Below are positions 1 to 10,082 of a DNA stretch of 64,000 nucleotides, one piece after another. A program made the position numbers and the translations under genes. The DNA comes from Rathayibacter sp. VKM Ac-2856 (GTDB lineage: Bacteria; Actinomycetota; Actinomycetes; Actinomycetales; Microbacteriaceae), in contig NZ_JABMLF010000001.1 of NCBI RefSeq assembly GCF_013205055.1, positions 434,001-498,000 of the forward strand, written 5' to 3'. Position 1 is the stretch's first letter; every line of letters begins with the position of its first letter. Under the pieces are notes generated by a model. The model saw only the letters and a program-made list of their open reading frames with translations. It was not told where the DNA came from and made no database searches.

Positions 1-80
1 CGCAGGACGCTCCACGGTACGCGACCACCCGCTCGAGCCGACTGCGCCGCGGCGGGCGGGGACCGCCGCGGAAAGAGGCA
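1..80. repeat. Left-truncated copy of dispersed repeat B, followed by a GC hairpin
   Basis: The first 16 bases (cgcaggacgctccacg) recur exactly at 14314-14329. Both copies continue through a similar 'cgcgacc...gagccgac(t/c)gcg' stretch into a strong hairpin (ccgcggcgg/cgccgcgg at about 47-70 here). Both copies lie downstream of a minus-strand transcription unit, rnpB here and ndk at the other site. The copy is cut by the window edge, so its full length is unknown. No coding sequence is supported in the first 98 bases. Confidence 0.6.
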
Positions 81-98
81 CCAGCCGACCCCGAGACA

Positions 99-127
99 CG
101 AAAGGCCCCGCAATGCGGGGCCTTTCG
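99..127 (-). terminator. Intrinsic terminator of rnpB
   Basis: This is a near-perfect hairpin (cgaaaggccccgc / gcggggcctttcg) with a minimal loop, just beyond the 3' end of RNase P RNA. It lacks a long U tract, as many high-GC actinobacterial terminators do. Confidence 0.85.
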
Positions 128-129
128 GG

Positions 130-514
130 GCGAAGGGGTCGGCTGATACGCCGGGTTCTGTTCACGCCGCGCCTCTCGGCGGGCGCTGGACGGCCATCTC
201 TCTCGGGGGCACGTCGCCGTGACCCTCCAGCGGTCTACCCGAGGACCCGACGAGCAGCCGCATCGTCCTCTGTCTGACCTTGCTCCGGGCGAGGTTTACC
301 GAGCGGACCGGATCACTCCGGCCCCTGGTGGTCTCTTACACCACCGTTTCACCCTTACCGCGGGCCGGAGCCCGTGGCGGTCTGTTCTCTGTGGCACTGT
401 CTCGCGGGTCGCCCCGGGTGGGTGTTGCCCACCGCCCTGCTCTGCGGAGCCCGGACGTTCCTCGGCGCCGGGGCTCTCACCCCGGCGACGCGACCGTCTT
501 GCCGGCCCGTTCGC
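130..514 (-). ncRNA. rnpB: RNase P RNA (bacterial type A)
   Basis: This is the catalytic RNA subunit of RNase P, which matures tRNA 5' ends. Read on the minus strand, conserved blocks are visible: GAGAGCCCC near the 5' end, then GAGGAACGTCCGGGCTCC, ACAGAGAACAGACCGCC, GGTAAGGGTGAAACGGTGG and GTAAGAGACCACCAG, with the terminal GAACAGAACCCGGCGTAT near the 3' end. The ends were set by helix P1: positions 501-514 pair with 130-143 (GCGAA.GGG.CGGC with GCCG.CCC.TTCGC). Length is about 385 nt, normal for the type. A promoter sits 6 nt upstream of the inferred +1 and a terminator follows. Confidence 0.96.
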
Positions 515-520
515 GGACCC

Positions 521-550
521 AGTGTACGGGCCGGGTCAGGCGAGCGTCGA
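521..550 (-). promoter_or_regulatory. rnpB promoter (-10 TACACT, -35-like GTCGAC)
   Basis: TACACT occupies 526-521 on the minus strand and a GTCGAC-like -35 lies about 17-18 nt upstream, inside the 3' end of the preceding gene. The -10 lies 6 nt from the rnpB 5' end deduced from helix P1. That calibrates -10 to +1 spacing elsewhere in this window. Confidence 0.7.
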
Positions 551-1273
551 CTCGTCGCCGCGGACGAGGATGCAGCCGCTGTCGGGGCAGAGGACGACCT
601 GGTCGGGGGCGGTCGTGCGGATCCAGGCGAGGTCGGACTCGGTGAGGGCGACGCCGCTCCCCTCGGACACCTTGCCGCGCAGGAGGGCCGCGCCGACGCC
701 GTAGCGGGCGCGCTGCTTCTCGTAGAGCTCGACCAGGTCCGCCGGGATCTTCTCGACGAGCGACGCGCGGTCGCGGGCGAGCGCCTCCTGCTTGCCGGCG
801 AGCTTCTCCGCCTGGGCGTCGCGCTCCTCGGCGAGGGTGCCGAGAGCGGCGAGGACCTCGTCGCGCTCGGCCTGGGCGGCGGCGACCTCGGCCTCGATCC
901 CTTCGATGCGCTCCATCAGGGTGAGCTCGATGTCCTCGAGGTCGCCGCGGCGCTTCACCAGCGAGGTGATCTCGCCCTCGAGCGCGGCGATGTCCTTCGC
1001 GGAGGACGCGGTCTGCAGGCGGTCGCGGTCGCGGGCGAGGCGCTTGTCGACGACCTCGACGTCCGACTCGATGCGGCCGAGCTCGGTGCGGGCGTCCTCG
1101 AGGCGGCCGGTGCGCTCGGCGAGCGTGCGGCGGGTCTGCGCGTCCTGGGCCTGCATCGCCTGGATCTTCGCGATCTGCGGCAGGGTCGCGACGGCGTGCC
1201 GGAGCTGATTGCCCCTCGTGTCGAGACTCTGCAGAGTCAGGAGCTCTCGCTGGTCGGCGGGGCTGGCAATCAC
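536..1273 (-). CDS. Coiled-coil protein of the C4-type zinc-ribbon family, with degenerate ribbon
   Basis: This 245-residue protein is nearly all long coiled coil (about residues 15-170, rich in E/K/R/A with DIAALEGEITSL), followed by a short C-terminal domain. That is the layout of the actinobacterial 'zinc ribbon domain-containing protein' encoded beside Nif3 (PF02591 type). Family members usually carry two cysteine pairs. Here the first pair is absent (SGVALTESDL) and only VLCPDSGC remains, so zinc binding is doubtful. The GTG at 1273 was chosen because GAACGAGGA lies 7-8 nt upstream and it removes an unlikely Pro/Ala-rich extension. It lies 67 bp downstream of the Nif3 gene, probably in the same operon. 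Molecular role unknown. Confidence 0.85.
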   Translation of the reverse strand: MIASPADQRELLTLQSLDTRGNQLRHAVATLPQIAKIQAMQAQDAQTRRTLAERTGRLEDARTELGRIESDVEVVDKRLARDRDRLQTASSAKDIAALEGEITSLVKRRGDLEDIELTLMERIEGIEAEVAAAQAERDEVLAALGTLAEERDAQAEKLAGKQEALARDRASLVEKIPADLVELYEKQRARYGVGAALLRGKVSEGSGVALTESDLAWIRTTAPDQVVLCPDSGCILVRGDESTLA

Positions 1274-1340
1274 GTCGCGGTCCTCGTTCCCGGCACGGAG
1301 GGTGGGCGTGCCGGCTCCATTCTCGCGCGCTCCGGAGCCG

Positions 1341-2156
1341 TCAGTGGACGACCGCGAAATCCCAGGGGTCGGTCCGGGTCTCGCTGACGTCGACGACGAC
1401 GCCCGGCAGCGCGGTGCGGAGGGCCGCGGCGGCGACGTCGAGCCACAGCCACTCGCTCGCCCAGTGCGAGACGTCCAGCAGCGCCGGTCCGGTGCCGTGG
1501 CGGGCCTTCTCGCGCGCCTCGGACGCCGGGTGGTGGCGGAGATCGGCGGTGATGTAGACGTCGCTGGTGCGGACGGCGGGGCTGTCGAGAAGGGAGTCCC
1601 CGGCTCCACCGCAGAGCGAGACGCGGCGCACGGTCGCCTCGAAGTCGCCGGCGGCGCGCACTCCCCCGGCCGTGGCGGGCAGCAGATCGGCGACGGCGCG
1701 GGCCAGCCGGCCGAGCGTGACCTCCTCGGCGAGGTCGCCGACGCGGCCGAGGCCGACCGACGGATCCGCGCCGGGGACGAGCGGCGTCGTGCCGGTGAGG
1801 CCGAGCCTGGCCGCGATCACGTCGGAGACACCGTCGGAGACGATGTCCGCGTTCGTGTGCGCGGAGACGAGCGCGCAGCCGTTGCGGATCAGCTCGGCCA
1901 GCAGACGGCCCTTGTAGCCGTCCTCCGCGATCGAGGTGACCCCGCGGAGCAGGAGGGGGTGGTGGGCCAAGAGGAGCTGGTAGCCGCCGCTGACGGCCTC
2001 GGAGACCGTGTCGGCGACGACGTCGACCGTGAGGAGGATCCGCTCCACCTGCGCGCCGGGGTCGCCGGTGACGAGACCGGGAGCGTCCCAGTCCTCCGCG
2101 GCCTCCTCGGGCCAGAGTCGGTCGATGACGGCGTGGACGTCGCGCAGCGTGGGCAT
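1341..2156 (-). CDS. Nif3-like dinuclear metal center protein (GTP cyclohydrolase I type 2 / YbgI family)
   Basis: This 271-residue protein has the family's metal-ligand motifs: LLAHHPLLLRG near residue 65, SAHTNAD near residue 95, and DVSHWASEWLW near the C-terminus. Family members fold as toroidal oligomers with a two-metal site. Some are reported to have GTP cyclohydrolase-like activity, but cellular function is unsettled. The ATG at 2156 has TACCCT at 2168-2163 only 6 nt upstream and no ribosome binding site, so the message is probably leaderless. It precedes the zinc-ribbon-type gene, the usual actinobacterial neighbour. Confidence 0.92.
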   Translation of the reverse strand: MPTLRDVHAVIDRLWPEEAAEDWDAPGLVTGDPGAQVERILLTVDVVADTVSEAVSGGYQLLLAHHPLLLRGVTSIAEDGYKGRLLAELIRNGCALVSAHTNADIVSDGVSDVIAARLGLTGTTPLVPGADPSVGLGRVGDLAEEVTLGRLARAVADLLPATAGGVRAAGDFEATVRRVSLCGGAGDSLLDSPAVRTSDVYITADLRHHPASEAREKARHGTGPALLDVSHWASEWLWLDVAAAALRTALPGVVVDVSETRTDPWDFAVVH

Positions 2157-2199
2157 GCGTCCAGGGTAGGGGCCGCCGCTCCCCCTCGACACGCAGGCG

Positions 2200-2943
2200 T
2201 CAGCCCGCGTGATCGGTCTCGACGGCCCGGATGGCGGCGTCGGAGGAGCCGACCTCGGCGTCCAGGTCCGCGGCGAGGAAGTCCTCCGACTCGGGCAGGC
2301 GCACGGTGAGGCCGCCGTACTGCTCGACCGCCAGCTCTCCGCTCAGCCCGGACGCTGCGAGGACGTGTCCGCCGACGGTGCCGCTCGTGTCGACGAAGTG
2401 GGTGTGCAGACCGGCGACGCTGATGCCCTGGAACGGCTTCGGTCCGAAGAAGCCGACCAGCGTGCCCTCGACGTCGTCCAGGTGCACCTCGCGCTGACCG
2501 CGCATCGCGTCGGCGAGGCGCAGGTAGGGCTTCACCTGCGCGATCGGCTGCCGCAGCGTCAGATGCTCGATCCGGCCGCGGAGCCGGACGCCGACGAACA
2601 CGTTCGGGCTGGGCACCGTCCGGCGCACGGCCGCCAGCAGGGCGTCGAGCGAGGGGACGGCCGCGACCGACTCGGAGGAGTCCGGTGCGAAGTGCGCGAC
2701 CTCGGCGAAGGCGATCGTGTCCTCGGGCTCGAGGACGACGACGGAGCCGTCGCCGCGGAAGAGCCGGTGCACGCCGTCGAGCACGACCAGCTCCCCCTCG
2801 ATCCGATCGCCGCAGCCCAGCCCGAAGTCGCCGGCGAGGTCGGCCTCCGCTCGGGTCACGACGCCGTCGTACAGTCCGGCCAGCAGCGCGTCGACGAGGG
2901 AGAACTGGGTGATGAGGCCGCGCGGCGCGGTCGGAGTCGACAT
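2200..2943 (-). CDS. budA: Acetolactate decarboxylase
   Basis: This enzyme decarboxylates alpha-acetolactate to acetoin in the cytoplasm, as part of overflow metabolism and pH homeostasis. The 247-residue protein has the zinc-site region GLHTHFVDTSGTVGGHVL, giving the H-x-H plus downstream H ligands, and the N-terminal LLAGLYDG segment typical of the family. Length matches BudA/AlsD. No acetolactate synthase or acetoin reductase is adjacent. The ATG at 2943 lies 6 nt after CAGACT (2955-2950) with no clear Shine-Dalgarno sequence, so it may be leaderless. The upstream in-frame extension crosses a tRNA and a terminator and was rejected. Confidence 0.94.
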   Translation of the reverse strand: MSTPTAPRGLITQFSLVDALLAGLYDGVVTRAEADLAGDFGLGCGDRIEGELVVLDGVHRLFRGDGSVVVLEPEDTIAFAEVAHFAPDSSESVAAVPSLDALLAAVRRTVPSPNVFVGVRLRGRIEHLTLRQPIAQVKPYLRLADAMRGQREVHLDDVEGTLVGFFGPKPFQGISVAGLHTHFVDTSGTVGGHVLAASGLSGELAVEQYGGLTVRLPESEDFLAADLDAEVGSSDAAIRAVETDHAG

Positions 2944-3057
2944 GCGGTCAGTCTGGCGGAGCCGTGCGCCGCGGGCGGCGTCTGTCGCGCGATCACTGCG
3001 ACGGTGCGATCCGCCGGGTGGCGGCCGACCAGGCGCGAACAGCCCGAGAACGAGAGA

Positions 3058-3087
3058 AGCCCCGCTCTTCCGGAGAAGAACGGGGCT
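3058..3087 (-). terminator. Terminator after tRNA-Ala
   Basis: The hairpin is agccccg/cggggct with an inner ctcttc/gaag pairing. On the minus strand it is followed by TTCTCTCGTT. It separates the tRNA transcript from budA. Confidence 0.75.
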
Positions 3088-3101
3088 CATCTGTCTTTCG
3101 G

Positions 3102-3174
3102 TGGATCCGAGGGGATTCGAACCCCTGACCCCCTGCATGCCATGCAGGTGCGCTACCAGCTGCGCCACGGACCC
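3102..3174 (-). tRNA. tRNA-Ala(GGC)
   Basis: This is a complete cloverleaf of 73 nt. The acceptor GGGTCCG pairs with CGGATCC (one G-U). The anticodon stem is CCTGC/GCAGG with loop ATGGCAT, giving anticodon GGC. The T arm contains GGTTCGAATCC. The 3' CCA is not encoded (ACCG follows). A terminator lies immediately downstream. Confidence 0.96.
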
Positions 3175-3300
3175 TTGGTGCGCTTCTCGGACTGAAGATG
3201 CGAGCCTCTGGCCCGCTCCTCCGCCCGGCGGAAGCAACTCGAATAAACTACAACACGAACCGCGTGGAGCGAAATCGAGCGGCGCCGCCGGGCGTGTTCC

Positions 3301-3696
3301 TCAGTTCGAGGTGGCGGCGGAGTCGGCTGGAACGGCGGTCGCCAGGGTGATCGGGACGACGGGGCAGTCCTTCCAGAGGCGCTCCAGCGAGTAGTACATG
3401 CGGTCCTCCTCGTGGAAAACGTGCACGACGAGGTCGCCGAAATCGAGCAGGATCCAGCGGCCCTCGGCGCGGCCCTCGCGGCGGAGCAGCTTGGCGCCAG
3501 ACTCGTTGAGGCGGTCCTCCACCTCGTTGGCGATCGCGACGACGTTGCGCTCGGAGCGCCCGGTCACGAGGAAGAAGATGTCGACGAGCGGGAGCGGACC
3601 GGAGACGTCGAGCGCGACGAGGTCCTCCCCGCCCTTGGAGTCGGCGGCGGTGGCCGCGAGGTCGAGCAGGGCGCGGGCGGAATCGGTCGCAGTCAT
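3301..3696 (-). CDS. rsfS: Ribosome silencing factor RsfS
   Basis: RsfS binds ribosomal protein uL14 (L14) on the 50S subunit and blocks subunit joining during starvation. The 131-residue protein shows the DUF143 core: IFFLVTGRSERNVVAIANEVEDRL, then GRAEGRWILLDFGDLVVHVFHEEDRMYYSLERLW. It is the last gene of the proA / 64-aa ORF / nadD / LTRRE-protein run, 24 bp after the preceding stop. The nadD-rsfS association is widely conserved. The short Ala/Pro-rich tail after residue 115 is not conserved in the family. Confidence 0.95.
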   Translation of the reverse strand: MTATDSARALLDLAATAADSKGGEDLVALDVSGPLPLVDIFFLVTGRSERNVVAIANEVEDRLNESGAKLLRREGRAEGRWILLDFGDLVVHVFHEEDRMYYSLERLWKDCPVVPITLATAVPADSAATSN

Positions 3697-3720
3697 GAAG
3701 CCTTCAGTGTCGGTGGTGGA

Positions 3721-4800
3721 TCAGAAGATGTTGAGGACGAAGCCGCCGATGAACAGCGCGATCGAGGCGACCAGCAGCACGGCGGCGGTGATGGCCAGCA
3801 CGACGGGCACGCTGACGGCGCGGCGCTTCTGCGGGGCGATCATCGCGGTGCCCGCGGCGTGGGTGGAGACGGCGCTCGACGCCCGGACGGGCTCCGAGTC
3901 GGAGGCGGGCTGCTCGCGGTCGATGCGGTCGACGTAGCGGTCGACGTCGGGCGAGTCGTAGAGGTTCGGGTGCTGACCGGTGGAGCCGAGGCTGCGCGGG
4001 AGGTCGAAGGAGCCCGTGACGAGCACCTCGCCGGTGTCCGTGCGGCCGGACGGGACGTCGCCCGCGGTCGGGAGGATCAGGGCGTTCGTCGTGGTGACCG
4101 CGCCCGTCGCGGCGACTCCGCTCGCGATGAGGGAGTCGAAGGAGGCGTCGACCTCCTCCTTGGACTTGCTGTCGAGCTCCTCGGTGATGGCGAGGTGCTC
4201 GATCGGCGGGTGGAAGCTGCCGGTGATCTCGGTCGCCTTCTCGTCCGCGATGTCGAGCGTACCGACCGTGGCGAAGAGCGCGGTGTTGAGCTTGGGCTGC
4301 TCGGGCTCCTCGGACGACTCGCGCTCCTCGGTCTCCTCGGGCTCCTCGGACTCCTCGACCACGGCGTCGATCGGACCGGTGCCGGACGGCGCGGGCTCCT
4401 CCCCCTGCTCGGGAGCGGAGTCGGCCTCGGCGGGCTCCGCCTGCTCGGCGTCGGCCGGCGCGGCCTCGGGGGTCGCGGCGACCTGCTCCGCCTGCTGCTG
4501 CGCGAGCAGGGCTCGGAGCTCGCGGCGGGTGAGCGAGCTGCGATCGACGCCCTCGGGGAGGACGACCTCGATGGCGGAGGTGCTGAGCTCGGGCTCGGTG
4601 GCGGGCGTCGGCTCGACGACCGGGACGCGGAGAGCCTGCGTCGCGGTCAGGACGGGCATGTCGCCCGCGGCAGTGACGGACGCGGTCGCGGCGCGGCGGG
4701 AGGTGGTCGGCGCGGCGGCGGGTGCGGCGCCGGCGGCGGCTCGCTCGCGCTCGCGGATCTCGCGCCGGGTGAGCGGCGCGCCCTCGTGCTGAACTGTCAT
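3721..4800 (-). CDS. Acidic tail-anchored protein with repeated LTRRE motif
   Basis: This 359-residue protein of unknown function lies between nadD and rsfS. It has two copies of a basic motif, [15 protein letters not shown] near residue 9 and [14 protein letters not shown] near residue 90. A long disordered Glu/Ala/Pro-rich centre follows, then a basic patch ([11 protein letters not shown]). It ends in one hydrophobic segment with almost nothing after it, so it probably inserts C-terminally with the bulk in the cytoplasm. The ATG overlaps the nadD stop (ATGA, 4797-4800), so translation is coupled. Similar proteins occur in this position in related actinobacteria. No enzymatic motif is visible. 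Confidence 0.82.
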   Translation of the reverse strand: MTVQHEGAPLTRREIRERERAAAGAAPAAAPTTSRRAATASVTAAGDMPVLTATQALRVPVVEPTPATEPELSTSAIEVVLPEGVDRSSLTRRELRALLAQQQAEQVAATPEAAPADAEQAEPAEADSAPEQGEEPAPSGTGPIDAVVEESEEPEETEERESSEEPEQPKLNTALFATVGTLDIADEKATEITGSFHPPIEHLAITEELDSKSKEEVDASFDSLIASGVAATGAVTTTNALILPTAGDVPSGRTDTGEVLVTGSFDLPRSLGSTGQHPNLYDSPDVDRYVDRIDREQPASDSEPVRASSAVSTHAAGTAMIAPQKRRAVSVPVVLAITAAVLLVASIALFIGGFVLNIF

Positions 4801-5408
4801 GGCGTGCTCCGATACAGGTGGTGCTTCGAGATGTACTGGACGACACCGTCGGGAACCAGATACCAGACCGGATCACCCCGGTTCACGCGGCTCCGACAGT
4901 CCGTCGAGGAAATCGCTAGCGCCGGAATTTCCAACAAGGATACGTCCTGGGCGGGCAATCCCGAAACGGAGAGCGCGTGACCGGGTCGGCTGACGGCGAC
5001 GAAGTGCGCCAGCTCCCACAGCTCGTCGTAGTCCTTCCAGCTCAGGATCTGCTCGACGGCGTCGGCGCCGGTGATGAAGAACAGCTCGGCGTCGGGGTGT
5101 GCGGCGTGGATGTCGCGCAGGGTGTCGATCGTGTACGTCGTGCCGACGCGGTCGATGTCGACGCGGCTGACGGTGAAGCGCGGGTTCGACGCGGTCGCGA
5201 TGACCGTCATCAGATAGCGGTGCTCCGGCGGCGTGACCGTCTTCTTGTGCCAGGGCCGACCGGTGGGGACGAACACGACCTCGTCGAGGTCGAACGACTG
5301 CGCCACCTCGGACGCGGCGACGAGGTGCCCGTGGTGGATCGGGTCGAAGGTGCCGCCCATCACGCCGATGCGCGGACGCCGCGGGTCTCCGCTGGACGCG
5401 GAGGTCAC
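4797..5408 (-). CDS. nadD: Nicotinate-nucleotide adenylyltransferase
   Basis: NadD converts nicotinate mononucleotide plus ATP to deamido-NAD in cytoplasmic NAD synthesis. The 203-residue protein has the nucleotidyltransferase signature [11 protein letters not shown] near residue 18, a WHKK segment, and the C-terminal [15 protein letters not shown] motif. It starts at GTG 5408, 18 bp after the upstream 64-codon gene, and overlaps the downstream LTRRE gene by 4 bp. The alternative start within the first 15 residues cannot be excluded. Confidence 0.96.
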   Translation of the reverse strand: MTSASSGDPRRPRIGVMGGTFDPIHHGHLVAASEVAQSFDLDEVVFVPTGRPWHKKTVTPPEHRYLMTVIATASNPRFTVSRVDIDRVGTTYTIDTLRDIHAAHPDAELFFITGADAVEQILSWKDYDELWELAHFVAVSRPGHALSVSGLPAQDVSLLEIPALAISSTDCRSRVNRGDPVWYLVPDGVVQYISKHHLYRSTP

Positions 5409-5426
5409 GATCGCGGGACCGCCGCC

Positions 5427-5621
5427 CTAGTGGCCGTGTCCGTGGGAGTCGTGCGAGCCGGCGCCGGTCTTGTGCGAGTGCCGGTTGGCGACGTCGCGGT
5501 AGCTCCACGTGACGAAGCCGAGGGCGGTGAAGGCGACGACGGCGATCAGCCCGTAGACGATGGTCGGCATGGGCAGCTCGGTGTGCGCTGCTTCAGCGAG
5601 GACGGTCGTCACGAGGGACAT
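5427..5621 (-). CDS. Small membrane protein with His-rich C-terminus
   Basis: This 64-residue protein has one hydrophobic segment (about residues 18-42, MPTIVYGLIAVVAFTALGFVTW). It is followed by a hydrophilic tail ending HSHKTGAGSHDSHGHGH, with six histidines in the last 17 residues. A good ribosome binding site (AAGGAGC) precedes the ATG. It sits between proA and nadD in the same direction, with 80 and 18 bp gaps. The His/Gly/Ser tail suggests metal-ion contact, but this is only composition-based. Function unknown. Confidence 0.8.
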   Translation of the reverse strand: MSLVTTVLAEAAHTELPMPTIVYGLIAVVAFTALGFVTWSYRDVANRHSHKTGAGSHDSHGHGH

Positions 5622-5701
5622 GCGGTGCTCCTTGGAATAGGGGATGCCCGCTCAGGGCATCGTCGAGTCTACCCGGACGCCGCCGCGCGGGGCGTGCGCG
5701 C

Positions 5702-7015
5702 CTAGGCGCGGATCTGGCCCGCCCCGCGCAGCAGCCACTTCGTGCTCGTGAGCTCGGGCAGGCCCATCGGGCCGCGGGCGTGCAGCTTCTGCGTCGAGAT
5801 GCCCACCTCGGCGCCGAAGCCGAACTCGCCGCCGTCGGTGAAGCGGGTCGAGGCGTTCACCATCACCACGGCGGAGTCGACCTCGGCGAGGAACCGCTCG
5901 GCGCTGCGCAGGTCGTTCGTGACGATCGACTCGGTGTGGTGGGTCGAGTAGCGGGCGATGTGGTCCATCGCCGCGTCGAGGTCATCGACGACCGCGACGG
6001 CGATGTCGAGGGAGTAGTACTCGGCCGACCAGTCCTCCTCGGTGGCGGGCACGGCGTCCGCGACGATCGCGCGGACGCGCTCGTCGCCGTGCACGGTCAC
6101 CCCGGCGGCGGCGAGGCGGCCGACGACCGGCGGGAGGAGGCGCTCGGCGGCGTCGCAGTGCACGAGCAGCGTCTCGAGGGCGTTGCAGGTGCTCGGCCGC
6201 TGGGTCTTCGCGTTGTGCACGATGTCGACGGCCCACTGCTCGTCGGCGCTGGCGTCGAGGAAGACGTGCACCACTCCGGCGCCCGTCTCGATCACCGGCA
6301 CGGTCGACTCGGTGACGACCGACTCGATGAGCCCGGCGCTGCCGCGGGGCACCAGCACGTCGACGTAGCCGCGGGCCCGCATCAGGGCCTTCGCACCGGC
6401 CCGGCCGAAGTCGTCGACGGTCTGGATCAGCTCGGCGGGCAGGCCGACGGAGGCGACGGCCTCCTGGAGCAGCTCGACCAGGACGCGGTTGGTGTTCTCG
6501 GCCGCGCTGCCGCCGCGGAGGATCACGGCGTTGCCGCTCTTCAGCGCGAGGGCGGCGATGTCGATCGTGACGTTGGGGCGCGCCTCGTAGATCGCGCCGA
6601 CGACACCGAACGGCACGCGCACCTGCGTGAGCGAGGCGCCGTTCGGCAGATTCGAGCCGCGCACGGTCTGCCCGACCGGGTCGACCAGGCCGGCCACCGC
6701 GACGACGGCGTCGGCGAGCGAGCCCAGCCGCGCCTCGTCGAGGCGCAGCCTGTCCTGCAGACCGGTGCTCATGCCGTTCTCGCGGCCGTTCGCCAGATCG
6801 CGCTCGTTCGCCGGGACGATCCGCCCCGTGCCGCCGCGCACCGCGTCGGCGATCGCGAGGAGGGCGCGGTTCTTCAGATCGGTCGTCGCACTCCGCAGCG
6901 ACCGCGACGCGGTGCGGGACGCGGCGAAGCGCTCGGTCAGCACGGCGTCGTCGGCGGGGACCTCGACGGGGGCGCTACTGGCGGTGATGGAGCTGTCGAG
7001 GGTCGTCTGCGGCAT
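5702..7015 (-). CDS. proA: Gamma-glutamyl phosphate reductase
   Basis: ProA reduces gamma-glutamyl phosphate to glutamate-5-semialdehyde with NADPH, the second step of proline synthesis. The 437-residue protein is full length. It has the aldehyde-dehydrogenase-like fold with VPFGVVGAIYEARPNVTID, the catalytic-cysteine segment NAKTQRPSTCNALETLLVH, and the C-terminal TDGGEFGFGAEVGISTQKLHARGPMGL. The start is ATG 7015. TACACT at 7027-7022 lies 6 nt upstream and no Shine-Dalgarno is present, so it looks leaderless with its own promoter 39 bp after obg. proB is not adjacent. Confidence 0.97.
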   Translation of the reverse strand: MPQTTLDSSITASSAPVEVPADDAVLTERFAASRTASRSLRSATTDLKNRALLAIADAVRGGTGRIVPANERDLANGRENGMSTGLQDRLRLDEARLGSLADAVVAVAGLVDPVGQTVRGSNLPNGASLTQVRVPFGVVGAIYEARPNVTIDIAALALKSGNAVILRGGSAAENTNRVLVELLQEAVASVGLPAELIQTVDDFGRAGAKALMRARGYVDVLVPRGSAGLIESVVTESTVPVIETGAGVVHVFLDASADEQWAVDIVHNAKTQRPSTCNALETLLVHCDAAERLLPPVVGRLAAAGVTVHGDERVRAIVADAVPATEEDWSAEYYSLDIAVAVVDDLDAAMDHIARYSTHHTESIVTNDLRSAERFLAEVDSAVVMVNASTRFTDGGEFGFGAEVGISTQKLHARGPMGLPELTSTKWLLRGAGQIRA

Positions 7016-7053
7016 CCGGCCAGTGTATTCGCCCGCGCCGCCGAGCCGAGGAG

Positions 7054-9084
<2,031 letters not shown>

Positions 9085-9101
9085 TCAGCGAAGTGTGGGT
9101 G

Positions 9102-9410
9102 TTACTTGATGCCCGTGACCTTGACGCGCGTGAGGTCCTGACGGTGCCCCTGGCGCTTCTTGTAACCGGTCTTGTTCTTGAACTTCTGGATGATGATCTT
9201 CGGACCGCGGAGCTCCTCGAGCACCTCGGCCGTGACCGACACCTTCTCGAGCGCCGCGGCGTCCGAGGTGATCGAGTCTCCGTCGACGAGGAGCACGGCA
9301 GCCAGCTGCACGGTGCCGTTCTCGTCGGCCTTGATGCGGTCCATCGTCACGATGGTGCCGACCTCGACCTTCTCCTGCCGGCCACCGGCGCGCACAACTG
9401 CGTAAACCAC
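9102..9410 (-). CDS. rplU: 50S ribosomal protein L21 (bL21)
   Basis: This is a 23S rRNA-binding ribosomal protein. The 102-residue form starts at GTG 9410 ([18 protein letters not shown]), matching the normal L21 N-terminus and length. An in-frame ATG at 9431 would add seven residues (MRKQVRE) and cannot be excluded. The C-terminal half has the family stretch [21 protein letters not shown]. It is first gene of the rplU-rpmA-obg run with a structured leader upstream. Confidence 0.96.
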   Translation of the reverse strand: MVYAVVRAGGRQEKVEVGTIVTMDRIKADENGTVQLAAVLLVDGDSITSDAAALEKVSVTAEVLEELRGPKIIIQKFKNKTGYKKRQGHRQDLTRVKVTGIK

Positions 9411-9739
9411 TTCTCGTACCTGTTTTCTCATCTGGACGGCGCTGAAGCGCTGTCCGGGGCTTGTAAGGACGGGGAGGACCCCGGTCTTCCCGGTCGTACC
9501 CGTCTCTCGTACGGGACGAGGGGACCGGCACCGCGGCTCGCACCCCCTGAGGGGTCGAGCGGCAACGGAAATCTGCGTGAGCACATGGATCGCGCCACAC
9601 CAACGGTCAAGAGTACGGGATCCGTGCTCCCCGGTCAAACGCGCGCCGCCCCGGAGGGGGCGTCGTCCGACCGGCGACCCCGTCACGATAGTCGAGGACG
9701 GGCGGCCGTTCAGGCAGGCGCGCCGCCTACGATCGACGG
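9411..9739. promoter_or_regulatory. rplU leader and promoter; DUF4031 promoter
   Basis: This is a 329-bp divergent intergenic stretch. On minus, a TTGACC -35-like hexamer at 9610-9605 is followed by a leader of roughly 170 nt containing hairpins. One is cgtaccc...gggtacg-like near 9505-9530 and another GC-rich one lies near 9465-9500. On plus, TACGAT at 9728-9733 lies 6 nt before the DUF4031 start. No gene is supported here. Leader-mediated autoregulation of L21 is only a suggestion. Confidence 0.45.
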
Positions 9740-10051
9740 ATGGCGATCCTCCTCGACGCGGCGCGCTGGCCCGCCCACGACACCCTCTGGGCCCACCTCG
9801 TCAGCGACACGTCGCTGGAGGAGCTGCACGCCTTCGCGCGACGCGTGGGCCTGCCGGAGCGCGGCTTCGACCTCGACCACTACGACGTCCCCGCCGCGCG
9901 CCGCGAGGAGCTGCTCGCGGCGGGAGCGCTGCCGGTGGGCAGCCGGGAGCTCGTCGAGCGGCTCCGCGCCAGCGGCCTCCGGGTCAAGGGCCGGGACCGG
10001 GACGCGGAGAGGGCCCGCCGCCGGCTCTCGCCGGGCACCGGGCCCCACTGA
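9740..10051 (+). CDS. DUF4031 domain-containing protein
   Basis: This 103-residue cytoplasmic protein shows the DUF4031 pattern: [46 protein letters not shown] and [14 protein letters not shown]. The family is common in actinobacteria and uncharacterised. The message is probably leaderless: TACGAT ends 6 nt before the ATG and no ribosome binding site exists. It lies alone between the converging rne gene and the divergent rplU promoter. Confidence 0.88.
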   Translation: MAILLDAARWPAHDTLWAHLVSDTSLEELHAFARRVGLPERGFDLDHYDVPAARREELLAAGALPVGSRELVERLRASGLRVKGRDRDAERARRRLSPGTGPH

Positions 10052-10082
10052 TCCCTCGGAGCGCTGAGCTCCGCGGCCGCGC

